NCBI RefSeq assembly: GCF_945859825.1
Contig: NZ_CAMAPC010000006.1
Span: 62,001 to 126,000 of the forward strand
Source of the DNA: Pseudoalteromonas holothuriae
Lineage (GTDB): Bacteria; Pseudomonadota; Gammaproteobacteria; Enterobacterales; Alteromonadaceae
Length of the DNA stretch: 64,000 nucleotides
Reading direction: 5' to 3'
The position numbers and the translations under genes are program-made. Each line of letters starts with the position of its first letter. The stretch's first letter is position 1. This document shows, one piece after another, positions 9,565-18,521 of the stretch. A model generated the notes under the pieces. It saw only the letters and a program-made list of their open reading frames with translations, made no database searches and was not told the origin of the DNA.

Positions 9565-9598
9565 AATATTCACCAACCACATTGATGGTGAATATTAT
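9563..9598. promoter_or_regulatory. 13-bp perfect inverted repeat over the start of the mipA-like gene
   Basis: ATAATATTCACCA at 9563-9575 and its exact complement TGGTGAATATTAT at 9586-9598 are separated by 10 bases. On the coding (minus) strand the left arm contains a TATAAT-like box and the right arm contains the GGTG ribosome binding region and reaches into the ATG. It may be an operator (for instance for the adjacent RstA-like regulator) or an RNA hairpin hiding the ribosome binding site. The dyad is seen; its role is inferred. Confidence 0.6.
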
Positions 9599-9636
9599 AT
9601 TGATATGTCAGGCAGGGAACTGTAAAAAAGTGTCAA

Positions 9637-10440
9637 CTAAAGCACGTTTATCTTATCAATCAATATTGTACTTAACGTTTGGTGCATTGCACTGCTAAGT
9701 GCACTCACTTCAGTTTCAGAACAAGCGCCAGCTGTTTTTTGCGGCTCGCTAATAGTGTGTTCTATTTGATATTTTGGTATTTCTACTGGTACTTTAGTAC
9801 GCGCAATTCTGGCTTGTTCAGTATTTTGTTCTACGATAAATGAGATAATATCATGCTCATTTGCGATTTTTTCTTCTTTGGTATAGCTAAACTGTAGAGG
9901 AATACCTTGAAAACTTGCACTATCGATTGATGATTTAGCAAACCAAACAACATCGGATGAAGCGACATGTGTCAACCTCATGCTTACACTGGCAATAATA
10001 TTACTGCATTGATAGCTGGGTGCTTTTTGAGTAACTAATTCATAAAGCGTGTGTGAAGTTTTTGGCTTATTTAGTATATAGGTATTATTTGGACCGAATG
10101 TTAAATCTAGTTGATGTACATTTAGAACATAGTCAGCACTACTTTTAGAAACTACTTTCAGACCTTGTTGCTTCAATGTGTATACAAGGTGTGCGCGTAA
10201 TGTATCAGTCATAGCAACTTTGTTATCAACAATACGCACGGTATTGTTTTTTTGGATAGGGTGAGCGGGCAGTTGCACAGACTTGATTCTGGCTGAGTCT
10301 AGTTCAGTACCGTAGCTGAGTTGGTAAACCTCTTTACTTAATATAGGCTTAGGCGGCACATTAAGTTTTGGTGCCATCTTTTTGGTCATCGAACAGCCAA
10401 AAGACAAAGCTAAAATAAAAAGTATAAGCAAAAAACGCAT
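9637..10440 (-). CDS. Putative lipoprotein of unknown function
   Basis: A 267-residue predicted lipoprotein: hydrophobic N-terminus and lipobox LSFGC with Cys16. I do not recognise a family. After the lipidation site there is a Lys/Pro-rich linker (KKMAPKLNVPPKPIL), then a mixed alpha/beta domain with short beta-type stretches (ADYVLNVHQLDLTF, NIIASVSMRLTH) that resembles the general layout of small outer-membrane-anchored domains that bind partner proteins. Three further cysteines (in SYQCSN and GACSE) could form a disulfide. It lies between the mipA-like gene and a divergent serine hydrolase gene. Function unknown. Confidence 0.7.
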   Translation of the reverse strand: MRFLLILFILALSFGCSMTKKMAPKLNVPPKPILSKEVYQLSYGTELDSARIKSVQLPAHPIQKNNTVRIVDNKVAMTDTLRAHLVYTLKQQGLKVVSKSSADYVLNVHQLDLTFGPNNTYILNKPKTSHTLYELVTQKAPSYQCSNIIASVSMRLTHVASSDVVWFAKSSIDSASFQGIPLQFSYTKEEKIANEHDIISFIVEQNTEQARIARTKVPVEIPKYQIEHTISEPQKTAGACSETEVSALSSAMHQTLSTILIDKINVL

Positions 10441-10537
10441 CCAAGTACCTCACGTTATAATTAAAGTCTTAATTGGCAATACAAATAACGGTTAACTTCG
10501 TGATAAACTTTCTTCAATTCGAGTTTATAGGGTCATT

Positions 10538-11677
10538 ATGAAGTATTTAGTTATTGTTGTATTTTGGCTATTTACGACAAAAGTCCATGCATTAGAAGAC
10601 GCAAAGCAGCAGTGGCACCAATTTTTGAACAGCTATTCTAAGCAAGTCGAGCGCAAACTGAAAGAAAAATCAATTCCAGGTGCTGCATTAAGTATTGTTC
10701 ACGGTGAACTTGGCACATTAGCAAAGGGTTATGGCAACACTAAAGTGCGTAAAGGGCTGCCTGTTGATGAAAATACCCGTTTTCGGCTGGCATCTGTGTC
10801 AAAAACGTTCGCGGGCTCGTTAAGTGCCAAACTTGCGAGCCAACATTACCTTCGATTAGATGATTATGTGAGTGATTACCTGCCATATATAAAAGATACA
10901 GATTATCATTCACTAAAAGTGTATCACTTACTCAGTCATTCAAGTGGCTTAGTGCCCAATGCTTACGATAATTTGATTGAATCGAGAATGCCCTATGAGC
11001 AAATTATTGAGCGTTTGATTAAAGTTAAGCGTATTTGCAAGCCGGGACAATGTTATGGTTATCAAAATGCGATGTTTAGCCTTATTTCAGACGTTATTTT
11101 GCACGCGACAGGGATGCCTTATGAGCGTTGGTTGCTGGAGTTTATTTTTAAACCATTGAAAATGAATGACGGTGGGGTGGGTATTGATAATATGCTAAAA
11201 GATAGTAATTATGCTTTACCTCATGTGTTGGGGCGAAAGCGTTGGCATACAGCCAAACTTAAACCTCACTATTATAAAGTTGCACCAGCGGCGGGTATCA
11301 ATGCAAGTGCACAAGATATGGTACAGTGGTTAAAAGCACAGCTAGGGCTATTTCCTCATGTATTATCTTTAGAAGCGCTGACGATACAAAGTCGCCCATA
11401 TACATATACAAAAAGAGAACTGCGGCGTCGAATATGGCGCAATCACGTGAACGATGCATTTTACGGTTTAGGGTGGCGCATGTACGATTATGATGGAGAA
11501 TATATTATGTATCACAGTGGTTGGGTGCAGGGATATAGAACTGATATAGTCGCAATTCCAGCGTTAAACGTAGGTTTCAGCTTGCTACTTAATGCTGAGA
11601 GCGGCGCCATTAATCAATTAACGACGGATTTTATTTCACAAGTAATCAAAAAATATAAAATGGCGCCAAAGCAATAA
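10538..11677 (+). CDS. Serine hydrolase of the class C beta-lactamase/PBP-like family
   Basis: A 379-residue exported protein of the beta-lactamase-related family (COG1680 type), which includes D-aminopeptidases, esterases and PBP4*-like enzymes; most are not true beta-lactamases. A signal peptide ends near residue 18 (KVHA|LE). The catalytic SxxK motif is Ser86-Val-Ser-Lys89 (RLASVSKTF), the second motif is YQN in CYGYQNAMF near residue 173, and the third KTG-like motif is HSG in MYHSGWVQG near residue 329. All three active-site motifs are intact. It is transcribed alone and divergently from the lipoprotein gene. Substrate is unknown. Confidence 0.85.
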   Translation: MKYLVIVVFWLFTTKVHALEDAKQQWHQFLNSYSKQVERKLKEKSIPGAALSIVHGELGTLAKGYGNTKVRKGLPVDENTRFRLASVSKTFAGSLSAKLASQHYLRLDDYVSDYLPYIKDTDYHSLKVYHLLSHSSGLVPNAYDNLIESRMPYEQIIERLIKVKRICKPGQCYGYQNAMFSLISDVILHATGMPYERWLLEFIFKPLKMNDGGVGIDNMLKDSNYALPHVLGRKRWHTAKLKPHYYKVAPAAGINASAQDMVQWLKAQLGLFPHVLSLEALTIQSRPYTYTKRELRRRIWRNHVNDAFYGLGWRMYDYDGEYIMYHSGWVQGYRTDIVAIPALNVGFSLLLNAESGAINQLTTDFISQVIKKYKMAPKQ

Positions 11678-11700
11678 ACAATGGCGCACAAAGAAAGTAA

Positions 11701-11994
11701 TTAACGTGGTAATTGAATTTTCTTTTCTTCACTTTGGCGATATAGCACGATGATATGACCGATAGTTTGCACTTTATAAGCGCCTGTTTCACGAACAATA
11801 GCATCAAAAATAAGCTGTTTTGTTTCGCGATCATTAGTCGGCACTTTTATCTTTATAAGTTCGTGAATGTTTAAAGATTGGTCAATTTCAACGAGTACGC
11901 CTTCGGTTAGACCATTCGCACCGAGTAAAACTACAGGTTTAAGTGGATGTGCTAACCCTTTAAGGTACTGCTTTTGTTTATTTGATAAAGTCAT
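11701..11994 (-). CDS. yhbY: Ribosome-associated RNA-binding protein YhbY (CRM domain)
   Basis: A 97-residue CRM-domain protein that binds pre-50S ribosomal particles. The start at 11994 (MTLSNKQKQYLKGLAHPLKP) is chosen because it reproduces the E. coli YhbY N-terminus; the longer open frame to 12045 adds 17 residues with no family match. The GANGLTEG motif, the counterpart of the GxxG RNA-binding loop, is near residue 26, and the C-terminus KKIQLPR matches the family. It is divergent from rlmE with 83 bases between the starts, the conserved gammaproteobacterial arrangement yhbY <-> rlmE-ftsH. Confidence 0.93.
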   Translation of the reverse strand: MTLSNKQKQYLKGLAHPLKPVVLLGANGLTEGVLVEIDQSLNIHELIKIKVPTNDRETKQLIFDAIVRETGAYKVQTIGHIIVLYRQSEEKKIQLPR

Positions 11995-12077
11995 ATTGGT
12001 ACAATTTACTAAATATAGGCTTGAATTTTCATATTCTACCGCCATCTAGACAATATTACTAATGAGTTGCAGTTAAT

Positions 12078-12707
12078 ATGGCAAATAAAAAGCACTCAGC
12101 GAGCTCAAAGCGCTGGTTAAAGGAACATGTGGACGACCCATACGTTCATGAAGCACAAAAGCGTGGTTTTCGTTCTCGCGCAGTTTTTAAGCTAGAAGAA
12201 ATTCAGCAGCGGGATAAACTCATTAAGCCAGGTATGAGCGTAGTTGATTTGGGGGCAGCTCCCGGTAGTTGGTCGCAATACTTAGCAGAGCAAGTGGATG
12301 AAAATGGGCAAGTTATTGCATGTGATATTCTACCTATGGACTCTCTGGCTGGTGTTGATTTTTTACAAGGTGACTTTCGTGAAGAGGCAGTGCTCAATAC
12401 GTTATTAGAGCGCATTGGTGGTAAAAATATTGATGTTGTCTTTTCAGACATGGCTCCTAATATGAGCGGTAACATGTCCACAGATCAGGCTGGAAGTATG
12501 TACTTGGTCGAATTGGCGTTAGATATGTGCCATCAGGTGCTCGGCAAAAACGGTGCCTTTGCGGTGAAAGTTTTTCAGGGCGAAGGATTTGATCAGTTTG
12601 TGCAAGAGGTTCGTAAATGTTTTAACATAGTTAAAATCAGAAAACCAAAAGCCTCTCGCCCTCGTTCACGTGAAGTATATATAGTGGCGACAGGATACAA
12701 ACTGTAG
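12078..12707 (+). CDS. rlmE: 23S rRNA (uridine-2'-O)-methyltransferase RlmE (FtsJ/RrmJ)
   Basis: RlmE methylates the ribose of U2552 in the peptidyl-transferase A loop of 23S rRNA, using S-adenosylmethionine, on the 50S subunit. The protein has 209 residues, exactly the E. coli length. The SAM-binding motif [15 protein letters not shown] lies at about residues 55-69. The K-D-K-E catalytic set is visible: Lys in RAVFKLEEI, Asp in [11 protein letters not shown], Lys in [10 protein letters not shown] and Glu in SREVYIVA. It is the first gene of the rlmE-ftsH pair, with 59 bases between them. Confidence 0.97.
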   Translation: MANKKHSASSKRWLKEHVDDPYVHEAQKRGFRSRAVFKLEEIQQRDKLIKPGMSVVDLGAAPGSWSQYLAEQVDENGQVIACDILPMDSLAGVDFLQGDFREEAVLNTLLERIGGKNIDVVFSDMAPNMSGNMSTDQAGSMYLVELALDMCHQVLGKNGAFAVKVFQGEGFDQFVQEVRKCFNIVKIRKPKASRPRSREVYIVATGYKL

Positions 12708-12766
12708 TACAGTTGAAGGGCACAAAAAATGAATTTAAATAATTTTGGATACAAGAGGTTAACCCC

Positions 12767-14713
12767 TTGAGCGATATGGCGAAGAACTTAATACTTTGGT
12801 TGGTGATAGCAGTAGTGCTTATGACCGTTTTTCAGAGTTTCAATAGCGGCGATTTAACAGATCGTCAAACCAGTTACACGCAGTTTGTTAAAGAAGTGCG
12901 AAGCGGCGCAGTGCGAGACGTTAACATCGATCGTTCATCCGGTACTATTACTGGAATGAAAGGAAATGGTGAGCGTTTTCAAACTATCATGCCAATGTAT
13001 GACGAAGATCTTATCAATGATTTATTGAAAAATGATGTCAATGTCAAAGGTGTTGCTCCAGAAGAGCAATCATTCTTGGCTAACATTTTTATTTCTTGGT
13101 TCCCAATGCTACTGCTTATTGGTGTGTGGATTTTCTTCATGCGTCAAATGCAAGGTGGCGGTGGAAAGGGCGCAATGTCATTTGGAAAGAGCAAAGCTCG
13201 TTTAATGAGTGAGGATCAAGTTAAAACCACGTTTTCAGATGTTGCTGGCTGTGATGAAGCAAAAGAAGATGTCACAGAGTTAGTGGACTTCTTACGCGAC
13301 CCATCAAAGTTCCAGAAATTAGGTGGTAGCATACCGAAGGGTGTGTTGATGGTAGGCCCACCAGGAACAGGTAAAACCTTACTTGCTAAGGCGGTTGCTG
13401 GTGAAGCGAAAGTACCGTTTTTTACTATTTCGGGTTCAGACTTTGTTGAAATGTTTGTAGGTGTAGGTGCATCGCGTGTTCGTGATATGTTTGAACAAGC
13501 TAAAAAAGCAGCACCTTGTATTATTTTTATTGACGAAATTGACGCGGTTGGACGTAAACGTGGTGCTGGTATGGGGGGAGGGCATGATGAACGTGAGCAA
13601 ACCTTAAACCAAATGTTAGTAGAAATGGATGGCTTTGAAGGCAATGAAGGTATCATAGTAATTGCTGCAACCAACAGGCCTGACGTTTTAGATCCAGCTT
13701 TATTGCGCCCAGGTCGATTTGATCGTCAGGTTGTAGTTGGCTTGCCAGATATCCGTGGTCGTGAGCAAATATTGAATGTACACATGCGCAAAGTGCCACT
13801 AGACGATAATGTTGAAGCATCACTAATTGCACGAGGTACTCCAGGCTTTTCAGGTGCTGACCTTGCAAATTTAGTCAATGAAGCTGCCTTATTTGCTGCT
13901 CGCGGTAACAAACGAAAAGTAAGTATGGCCGAGTTCGATGCTGCAAAAGACAAAATCATGATGGGTGCTGAGCGTAAGTCAATGGTGATGAGCGAGCATG
14001 AAAAAGAAATGACTGCTTATCATGAAGCTGGGCATGCCATTGTAGGTCGCTTAGTGCCAGAGCATGATCCTGTTTATAAGGTTTCTATTATTCCTCGCGG
14101 TCGTGCCTTGGGTGTGACTATGTACTTACCTGAACAAGACCGTGTGAGCCATTCTAAAGAACATCTAGAGTCAATGCTTTCTAGTTTATATGGTGGTCGA
14201 ATTGCAGAAGCGTTAATTTATGGCGAAGATAAAGTAACAACAGGTGCAAGTAATGACATTGAACGTGCAACTGATATCGCCAAAAAAATGGTTATGCAGT
14301 GGGGGTTAAGTAGTAAGCTTGGACCGCAAATGTATCTTGAAGAGCAAGGTGAAATGTACATGGGCAGTGGTTCGCATAGAACTGCTGGTATGTCAGATGA
14401 GACTGCAAAGTTAATTGACTCTGAGATTAAAGACTTTGTTACTCGCAACTATGACCGCGCAGAGCAAATTCTAAAAGATAATATGGATATCTTGCATAGC
14501 ATGAAAGATGCATTAATGAAGTTCGAAACGATTGATGCGGGTCAGATTGATGATTTGATGACGCGCTCAGAAGTTAGGCCTCCACGTGATGCACATGACC
14601 GCAAGCCGGAAAGTAAATCTGACAAAAAGGCTGAAAAGTCATCATCAGATGAGGAAAAAAAGGCTGCAGATGACTCTCAGACCCCTTCAGAGCTTGATGA
14701 TAGGCCTGAATAA
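12767..14713 (+). CDS. ftsH: ATP-dependent zinc metalloprotease FtsH
   Basis: FtsH is the membrane-anchored AAA+ protease that degrades misassembled membrane proteins and regulators such as LpxC and sigma-32. The 648-residue chain has transmembrane helices at about 7-24 and 105-125 around a periplasmic domain, Walker A GPPGTGKT at 197-204, Walker [10 protein letters not shown], the second region of homology with [17 protein letters not shown], and the zinc site HEAGH near residue 420. The start is TTG at 12767: it has AGAGG seven bases upstream and gives the MSDMAKN N-terminus, whereas the ATG at 12776 has no ribosome binding site. The C-terminal tail is acidic and Lys-rich. A strong terminator follows. 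Confidence 0.97.
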   Translation: MSDMAKNLILWLVIAVVLMTVFQSFNSGDLTDRQTSYTQFVKEVRSGAVRDVNIDRSSGTITGMKGNGERFQTIMPMYDEDLINDLLKNDVNVKGVAPEEQSFLANIFISWFPMLLLIGVWIFFMRQMQGGGGKGAMSFGKSKARLMSEDQVKTTFSDVAGCDEAKEDVTELVDFLRDPSKFQKLGGSIPKGVLMVGPPGTGKTLLAKAVAGEAKVPFFTISGSDFVEMFVGVGASRVRDMFEQAKKAAPCIIFIDEIDAVGRKRGAGMGGGHDEREQTLNQMLVEMDGFEGNEGIIVIAATNRPDVLDPALLRPGRFDRQVVVGLPDIRGREQILNVHMRKVPLDDNVEASLIARGTPGFSGADLANLVNEAALFAARGNKRKVSMAEFDAAKDKIMMGAERKSMVMSEHEKEMTAYHEAGHAIVGRLVPEHDPVYKVSIIPRGRALGVTMYLPEQDRVSHSKEHLESMLSSLYGGRIAEALIYGEDKVTTGASNDIERATDIAKKMVMQWGLSSKLGPQMYLEEQGEMYMGSGSHRTAGMSDETAKLIDSEIKDFVTRNYDRAEQILKDNMDILHSMKDALMKFETIDAGQIDDLMTRSEVRPPRDAHDRKPESKSDKKAEKSSSDEEKKAADDSQTPSELDDRPE

Positions 14714-14736
14714 CGGTTAAAATAGCACTATATTGC

Positions 14737-14763
14737 AAAGCCCCGCGATGTCGGGGCTTTTTC
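14737..14763 (+). terminator. Rho-independent terminator after ftsH
   Basis: Stem AAAGCCCCG (14737-14745) / CGGGGCTTT (14752-14760) with a six-base loop and a T-tract. It lies 24 bases after the ftsH stop. Confidence 0.92.
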
Positions 14764-14870
14764 ATATCCGCTAAATTGAATTATCGCGATGATATTGTTT
14801 CGCATAATTGTTAATTTGCCAAGCAAAGTGCTTTGGTACTAACTAATATTACTCTGAGCTGAGTAAAACA

Positions 14871-15719
14871 ATGATAACTACAATCCGTTTACCTAGAGGC
14901 CGTACACTTTGCCTCGATACGCCTCAGATTATGGGGATCGTCAATGTAACTCCTGATTCTTTTTCAGATGGTGGTACTTACTATCAAAGTGACATCGCTG
15001 TCAAACAGGCTTTATCCTTAATTCAACAAGGTGCGACAATACTAGATATTGGTGGTGAATCTACACGCCCTGGTGCGCCAGATGTTGCTTGCGATCAAGA
15101 ATTGCAGCGTGTGATACCCGTGATAGAGGGTATACGTCGCTATAGCGACTGTATTATTTCTGTTGATACCAGTAAAGCACAAGTGATGCAACAAGCTATC
15201 AAAGCTGGCGCAGATATTATAAATGATGTAAGGGCCTTACAAGAACCAGATGCATTGCAAGTGGCTGCTGCTTACCCAGATGTGCCAATATGCTTAATGC
15301 ACATGCAAGGCCAACCACGTACGATGCAAAAAAAGCCAACTTATAATGAATTAATTTTAGATATTAAGGCATTTTTCAGCGAACGGCTGCTAGTTTGTAA
15401 CAAATACGGCATCGCTAAAGAGCGCATTATACTCGACCCGGGTTTTGGCTTTGGTAAAGACTTATCCCACAATTTTGAGTTGTTGGGTAACTTTGGGGCT
15501 TTTAAGTCTTTCAAACTGCCATTGTTAGCAGGGCTTTCTAGAAAGTCTATGTTTGGTAATTTACTAAATAGAGAAACCAGTGAGCGGCTTGCTGCGAGTT
15601 TAGCGGGGGCATTGTTGTGTGCACAGCAGGGTGCGCACATCTTACGGGTTCATGATGTTCAACAAACTGCTGACGTGCTTACTGTATGGCACGCAGCGCG
15701 TAATGGAGTAACCATATGA
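14871..15719 (+). CDS. folP: Dihydropteroate synthase
   Basis: FolP condenses 6-hydroxymethyl-dihydropterin pyrophosphate with p-aminobenzoate to dihydropteroate in folate synthesis; it is the sulfonamide target. The 282-residue TIM-barrel carries the two PROSITE-type signatures: [16 protein letters not shown] near residue 22 and [12 protein letters not shown] near residue 62. The pterin-site Asp (IISVDTSK) and the loop [15 protein letters not shown] are present, as is the Lys of LAGLSRKS. Length is normal. The TGA overlaps the glmM ATG by four bases (ATGA), so the two are translationally coupled, the same order as in E. coli. Confidence 0.97.
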   Translation: MITTIRLPRGRTLCLDTPQIMGIVNVTPDSFSDGGTYYQSDIAVKQALSLIQQGATILDIGGESTRPGAPDVACDQELQRVIPVIEGIRRYSDCIISVDTSKAQVMQQAIKAGADIINDVRALQEPDALQVAAAYPDVPICLMHMQGQPRTMQKKPTYNELILDIKAFFSERLLVCNKYGIAKERIILDPGFGFGKDLSHNFELLGNFGAFKSFKLPLLAGLSRKSMFGNLLNRETSERLAASLAGALLCAQQGAHILRVHDVQQTADVLTVWHAARNGVTI

Positions 15720-17056
15720 CAACTAGAAAATATTTTGGTACAGATGGAGTGAGAGGTTTAGTTGGGCAATACCCAATTACACCAGAGTTTGCGCTGAAAT
15801 TAGGTTGGGCTGCTGGTAAAGTTTTATCGAAAACTGGCACAAAAAAAGTAATTATAGGTAAAGATACGCGTATTTCTGGTTACTTATTAGAAACCTCTTT
15901 AGAGGCGGGTTTAATTGCTGCTGGTATTGATGTGGTGCTACTAGGCCCTATGCCAACCCCAGCTGTAGCATATTTAACACAAACTTTTAGAGCAGAAGCG
16001 GGTATTGTGATCAGCGCGTCACATAATCCGTATCATGATAACGGCATTAAATTTTTTAGTGGTAACGGGTTAAAGCTAGCCGATAGTGTTGAACTTGAAA
16101 TTGAAGCTATGATGGATGAGGAAATGACCTGTGTTACCTCAGAGAAATTAGGTAAAGCGCGTCGTCTTGAAAATGCTGATGGCCGTTATATTGAGTTTTG
16201 TAAAAGCCAATTTCCTAAAGACTTATCCCTTGAAGGTTTAAAGGTTGTATTGGATTGTGCAAATGGTGCCACTTATCATATTGCACCTGCAGTTATGCGC
16301 GAATTGGGGGCGACCGTAATTTGCCATGCATGCGAGCCAAACGGGTTAAATATTAATCATGAATGTGGTGCAACACATGTTGATAGTCTTAAGCGTCAAG
16401 TATTAGAACATCAAGCTGATGTAGGTGTTGCGTACGATGGTGATGGCGACCGAGTCATGATGGTGGACCACAATGGTCAAGTATTTGATGGTGACGATAT
16501 CGTCTATATTATTGCTTGTTTAGCGCATGCGAATGACACATTAAATGGTGGCGTTGTGGGTACGGTTATGTCTAATATGGGACTTGAAAATGCGCTCAAG
16601 GCAAGAGGAATAGATTTTGTTAGAAGCAAAGTAGGTGATCGTTATGTCATGGAGCTACTTAATCAAAATGGCTGGACCATTGGTGGTGAAAGCTCTGGAC
16701 ATATATTGAATCTTGGCCTTATTTGCACAGGCGACGGTATTATCTCTAGTTTACAAGTATTGGCTGCCATGGTGTCACAGAACAAAACATTGCAGGACTT
16801 GGGTAGTGGTTTTACAAAATACCCAATGAAAATGATCAATGTTCGCTACAAGACTAATAATGACCCAACCGAGCAGGACATTGTTAAGCAAGCCGTTGTA
16901 GAGGTAGAGCAAGAATTAGCGGGTAAAGGTCGAGTGTTATTAAGAAAGTCGGGAACAGAACCTGTGATCAGAGTTATGGTTGAAGCCGAACAAGAGAAGC
17001 AAGTTATCGACTTTGCAACTAAAATTGCTGAAGTTGTTGAATCTGTGAGCAATTAA
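15716..17056 (+). CDS. glmM: Phosphoglucosamine mutase
   Basis: GlmM interconverts glucosamine-6-phosphate and glucosamine-1-phosphate for UDP-GlcNAc, peptidoglycan and lipopolysaccharide synthesis. The 446-residue chain has the active phosphoserine Ser102 in [19 protein letters not shown], the metal loop DGDGDRVMM near residue 243, the sugar-binding loop GGESSGH and the phosphate-binding loop [12 protein letters not shown] near the C-terminus. All four signature loops are intact and length is normal. It overlaps folP by four bases and is followed by tpiA after 79 bases. Confidence 0.97.
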   Translation: MTTRKYFGTDGVRGLVGQYPITPEFALKLGWAAGKVLSKTGTKKVIIGKDTRISGYLLETSLEAGLIAAGIDVVLLGPMPTPAVAYLTQTFRAEAGIVISASHNPYHDNGIKFFSGNGLKLADSVELEIEAMMDEEMTCVTSEKLGKARRLENADGRYIEFCKSQFPKDLSLEGLKVVLDCANGATYHIAPAVMRELGATVICHACEPNGLNINHECGATHVDSLKRQVLEHQADVGVAYDGDGDRVMMVDHNGQVFDGDDIVYIIACLAHANDTLNGGVVGTVMSNMGLENALKARGIDFVRSKVGDRYVMELLNQNGWTIGGESSGHILNLGLICTGDGIISSLQVLAAMVSQNKTLQDLGSGFTKYPMKMINVRYKTNNDPTEQDIVKQAVVEVEQELAGKGRVLLRKSGTEPVIRVMVEAEQEKQVIDFATKIAEVVESVSN

Positions 17057-17135
17057 TCTTATTTTTTATTTTATTTCTTGTAAATCAGGGTGAGGCAAGT
17101 TAGTATCTCACCCGCTTTCTGATGCGGAGTATCGT

Positions 17136-17885
17136 ATGGCACAGCGTAAGCCTATTGTTGCAGGTAACTGGAAGATGAATGGCTCTGTGGAGTTAGTATC
17201 TCAAGTGTGTGATGAAGTTAAAAAGTATAGTAATTCAAATGTGGATGTTATTATATTTCCTCCCGCATTATTGCTTAGTGAAGTATTAAGTGAAAATGTT
17301 GAGGCCGGAACTCAAACTATTTCAGAGTTTGACTCAGGTGCTTTTACTGGTGAGATTCATGCACAACTAGCTAAACAGCTAGGTGCAAAATACACTTTAG
17401 TTGGTCACTCTGAAAGACGAAGTATTTTCAAAGAGTCAGATCAGCAAGTAGCTGATAAGTTTGCTAAAGCTCAAGAATTTGGCTTAATACCAATATTATG
17501 TGTTGGTGAAACAGAATCTGAACGTGAAGCTGGCAAAACAGAACAAGTTGTTGCCAAGCAAATAAAAGCAGTTATTAGCAAATTAGGTATAGCGGCATTA
17601 AATGATTCTGTGATAGCATACGAGCCCGTTTGGGCTATCGGAACTGGTAAAACAGCTTCTCCAGAACAAGCGCAAGCGGTACACAAGTTTATTCGCGACA
17701 TGCTCATAGCTTACGATGAGCAAGTTGCTAACGCACTGCGTATTCTTTATGGTGGCAGTGTTAATGAAAAGAATAGTGAATTATTATTTGCACAGGCAGA
17801 TATTGACGGCGGTTTAATCGGCGGAGCGAGTCTGAAAAAAGATGCTTTTGCGAGTATCTGTAAAAGTGCAGTAGGGAACGTATAA
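17136..17885 (+). CDS. tpiA: Triosephosphate isomerase
   Basis: TpiA interconverts dihydroxyacetone phosphate and glyceraldehyde-3-phosphate in glycolysis and gluconeogenesis. The 249-residue TIM barrel has Lys13 in GNWKMNG, the electrophile His91 in LVGHSERR, the catalytic base Glu163 in AYEPVWAIGTG and the phosphate loop YGGSVNEKN. A GCGGAG stretch precedes the ATG. It is followed after one base by secG, a common gammaproteobacterial order (glmM-tpiA-secG). Confidence 0.97.
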   Translation: MAQRKPIVAGNWKMNGSVELVSQVCDEVKKYSNSNVDVIIFPPALLLSEVLSENVEAGTQTISEFDSGAFTGEIHAQLAKQLGAKYTLVGHSERRSIFKESDQQVADKFAKAQEFGLIPILCVGETESEREAGKTEQVVAKQIKAVISKLGIAALNDSVIAYEPVWAIGTGKTASPEQAQAVHKFIRDMLIAYDEQVANALRILYGGSVNEKNSELLFAQADIDGGLIGGASLKKDAFASICKSAVGNV

Positions 17886-17886
17886 A

Positions 17887-18237
17887 ATGTACGAAATATT
17901 ATTGGTTGTTTACTTAATTGTTGCCTTAGCACTTGTTGGTATGGTGTTAGTTCAACAAGGTAAAGGCGCGGATATGGGTTCGTCGTTTGGTGCAGGCGCA
18001 TCAGCGACAGTATTTGGCTCATCAGGTGCAGGTAATTTTATGACAAAAACTACAACCGTTTTAGCGACTGTATTTTTTGTTTTAAGTATTGTTTTGGGTA
18101 ACCTCACCGCAGGTCAAATTAAAAAGACCGACGAGTGGGAGAATCTTGAAGCACCGGCTGCATCAACTGTAGCACCCGCAGCGTCAGACGTACCTGTGTC
18201 TTCTGATAATGATAATACATCAGATGTACCAAATTAA
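17887..18237 (+). CDS. secG: Preprotein translocase subunit SecG
   Basis: SecG is the small membrane subunit of the SecYEG translocon. The 116-residue protein has two transmembrane helices (about 3-22 and 50-71) around the conserved loop VLVQQGKGADMGSSFGAGASATVFGSSG. The C-terminal tail is Ala/Pro/Ser-rich and variable, as in other marine gammaproteobacteria. It starts one base after the tpiA stop. The tRNA-Leu gene follows, as in E. coli. Confidence 0.95.
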   Translation: MYEILLVVYLIVALALVGMVLVQQGKGADMGSSFGAGASATVFGSSGAGNFMTKTTTVLATVFFVLSIVLGNLTAGQIKKTDEWENLEAPAASTVAPAASDVPVSSDNDNTSDVPN

Positions 18238-18301
18238 TAGAGTAGTAGCCTTAAGTTACTCGGCTATTTGATTCCTCAATCAAATGTCATGTCGAAATAA
18301 A

Positions 18302-18386
18302 GCGGATGTGGTGGAATTGGTAGACACGCTACCTTGAGGGGGTAGTGCTTTCGGGCGTGGGGGTTCAAGTCCCCCCATCCGCACCA
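18302..18386 (+). tRNA. tRNA-Leu (anticodon GAG)
   Basis: An 85-base class II tRNA. The acceptor arms GCGGATG and CATCCGC pair, the 3' CCA is encoded, the anticodon stem CTACC/GGTAG encloses the loop TTGAGGG (anticodon GAG), and the T arm GGGGGTTCAAGTCCCCC is perfect. A long variable arm is present. Its place after secG is the leuU position in E. coli. Confidence 0.97.
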
Positions 18387-18390
18387 AATA

Positions 18391-18423
18391 TAAAAAAACC
18401 AGCTTTTAGCTGGTTTTTTTATA
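18391..18423 (+). terminator. Rho-independent terminator after tRNA-Leu
   Basis: A-run, stem AACCAGCT / AGCTGGTT around a TTT loop and then a T-run, starting five bases after the tRNA CCA. The near-perfect symmetry (A-run and T-run) means it could work in both directions. Confidence 0.93.
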
Positions 18424-18521
18424 TCTCTTTTTTAGCTTATGAGCTAATACAGTTAAGTGCTCTAGAGTGCGCTTTACATTACTCAAAGACCTGTTAATAC
18501 TGTCGCAGCCATTACTTCTCA

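Noticed and set aside
10538..11677. Antibiotic-resistance class C beta-lactamase
   Set aside because: The SxxK, YxN and HSG motifs fit the broad serine-hydrolase family, and the third motif is HSG rather than KTG, so resistance cannot be claimed.
13216..13674. 152-residue minus-strand open frame inside ftsH
   Set aside because: It mirrors the highly conserved AAA+ region of ftsH and shows no family pattern of its own.
18266..18285. 8-bp inverted repeat ATTTGATT/AATCAAAT before tRNA-Leu
   Set aside because: Short and AT-rich; could be a secG terminator remnant, but no T-tract follows and it is within chance.
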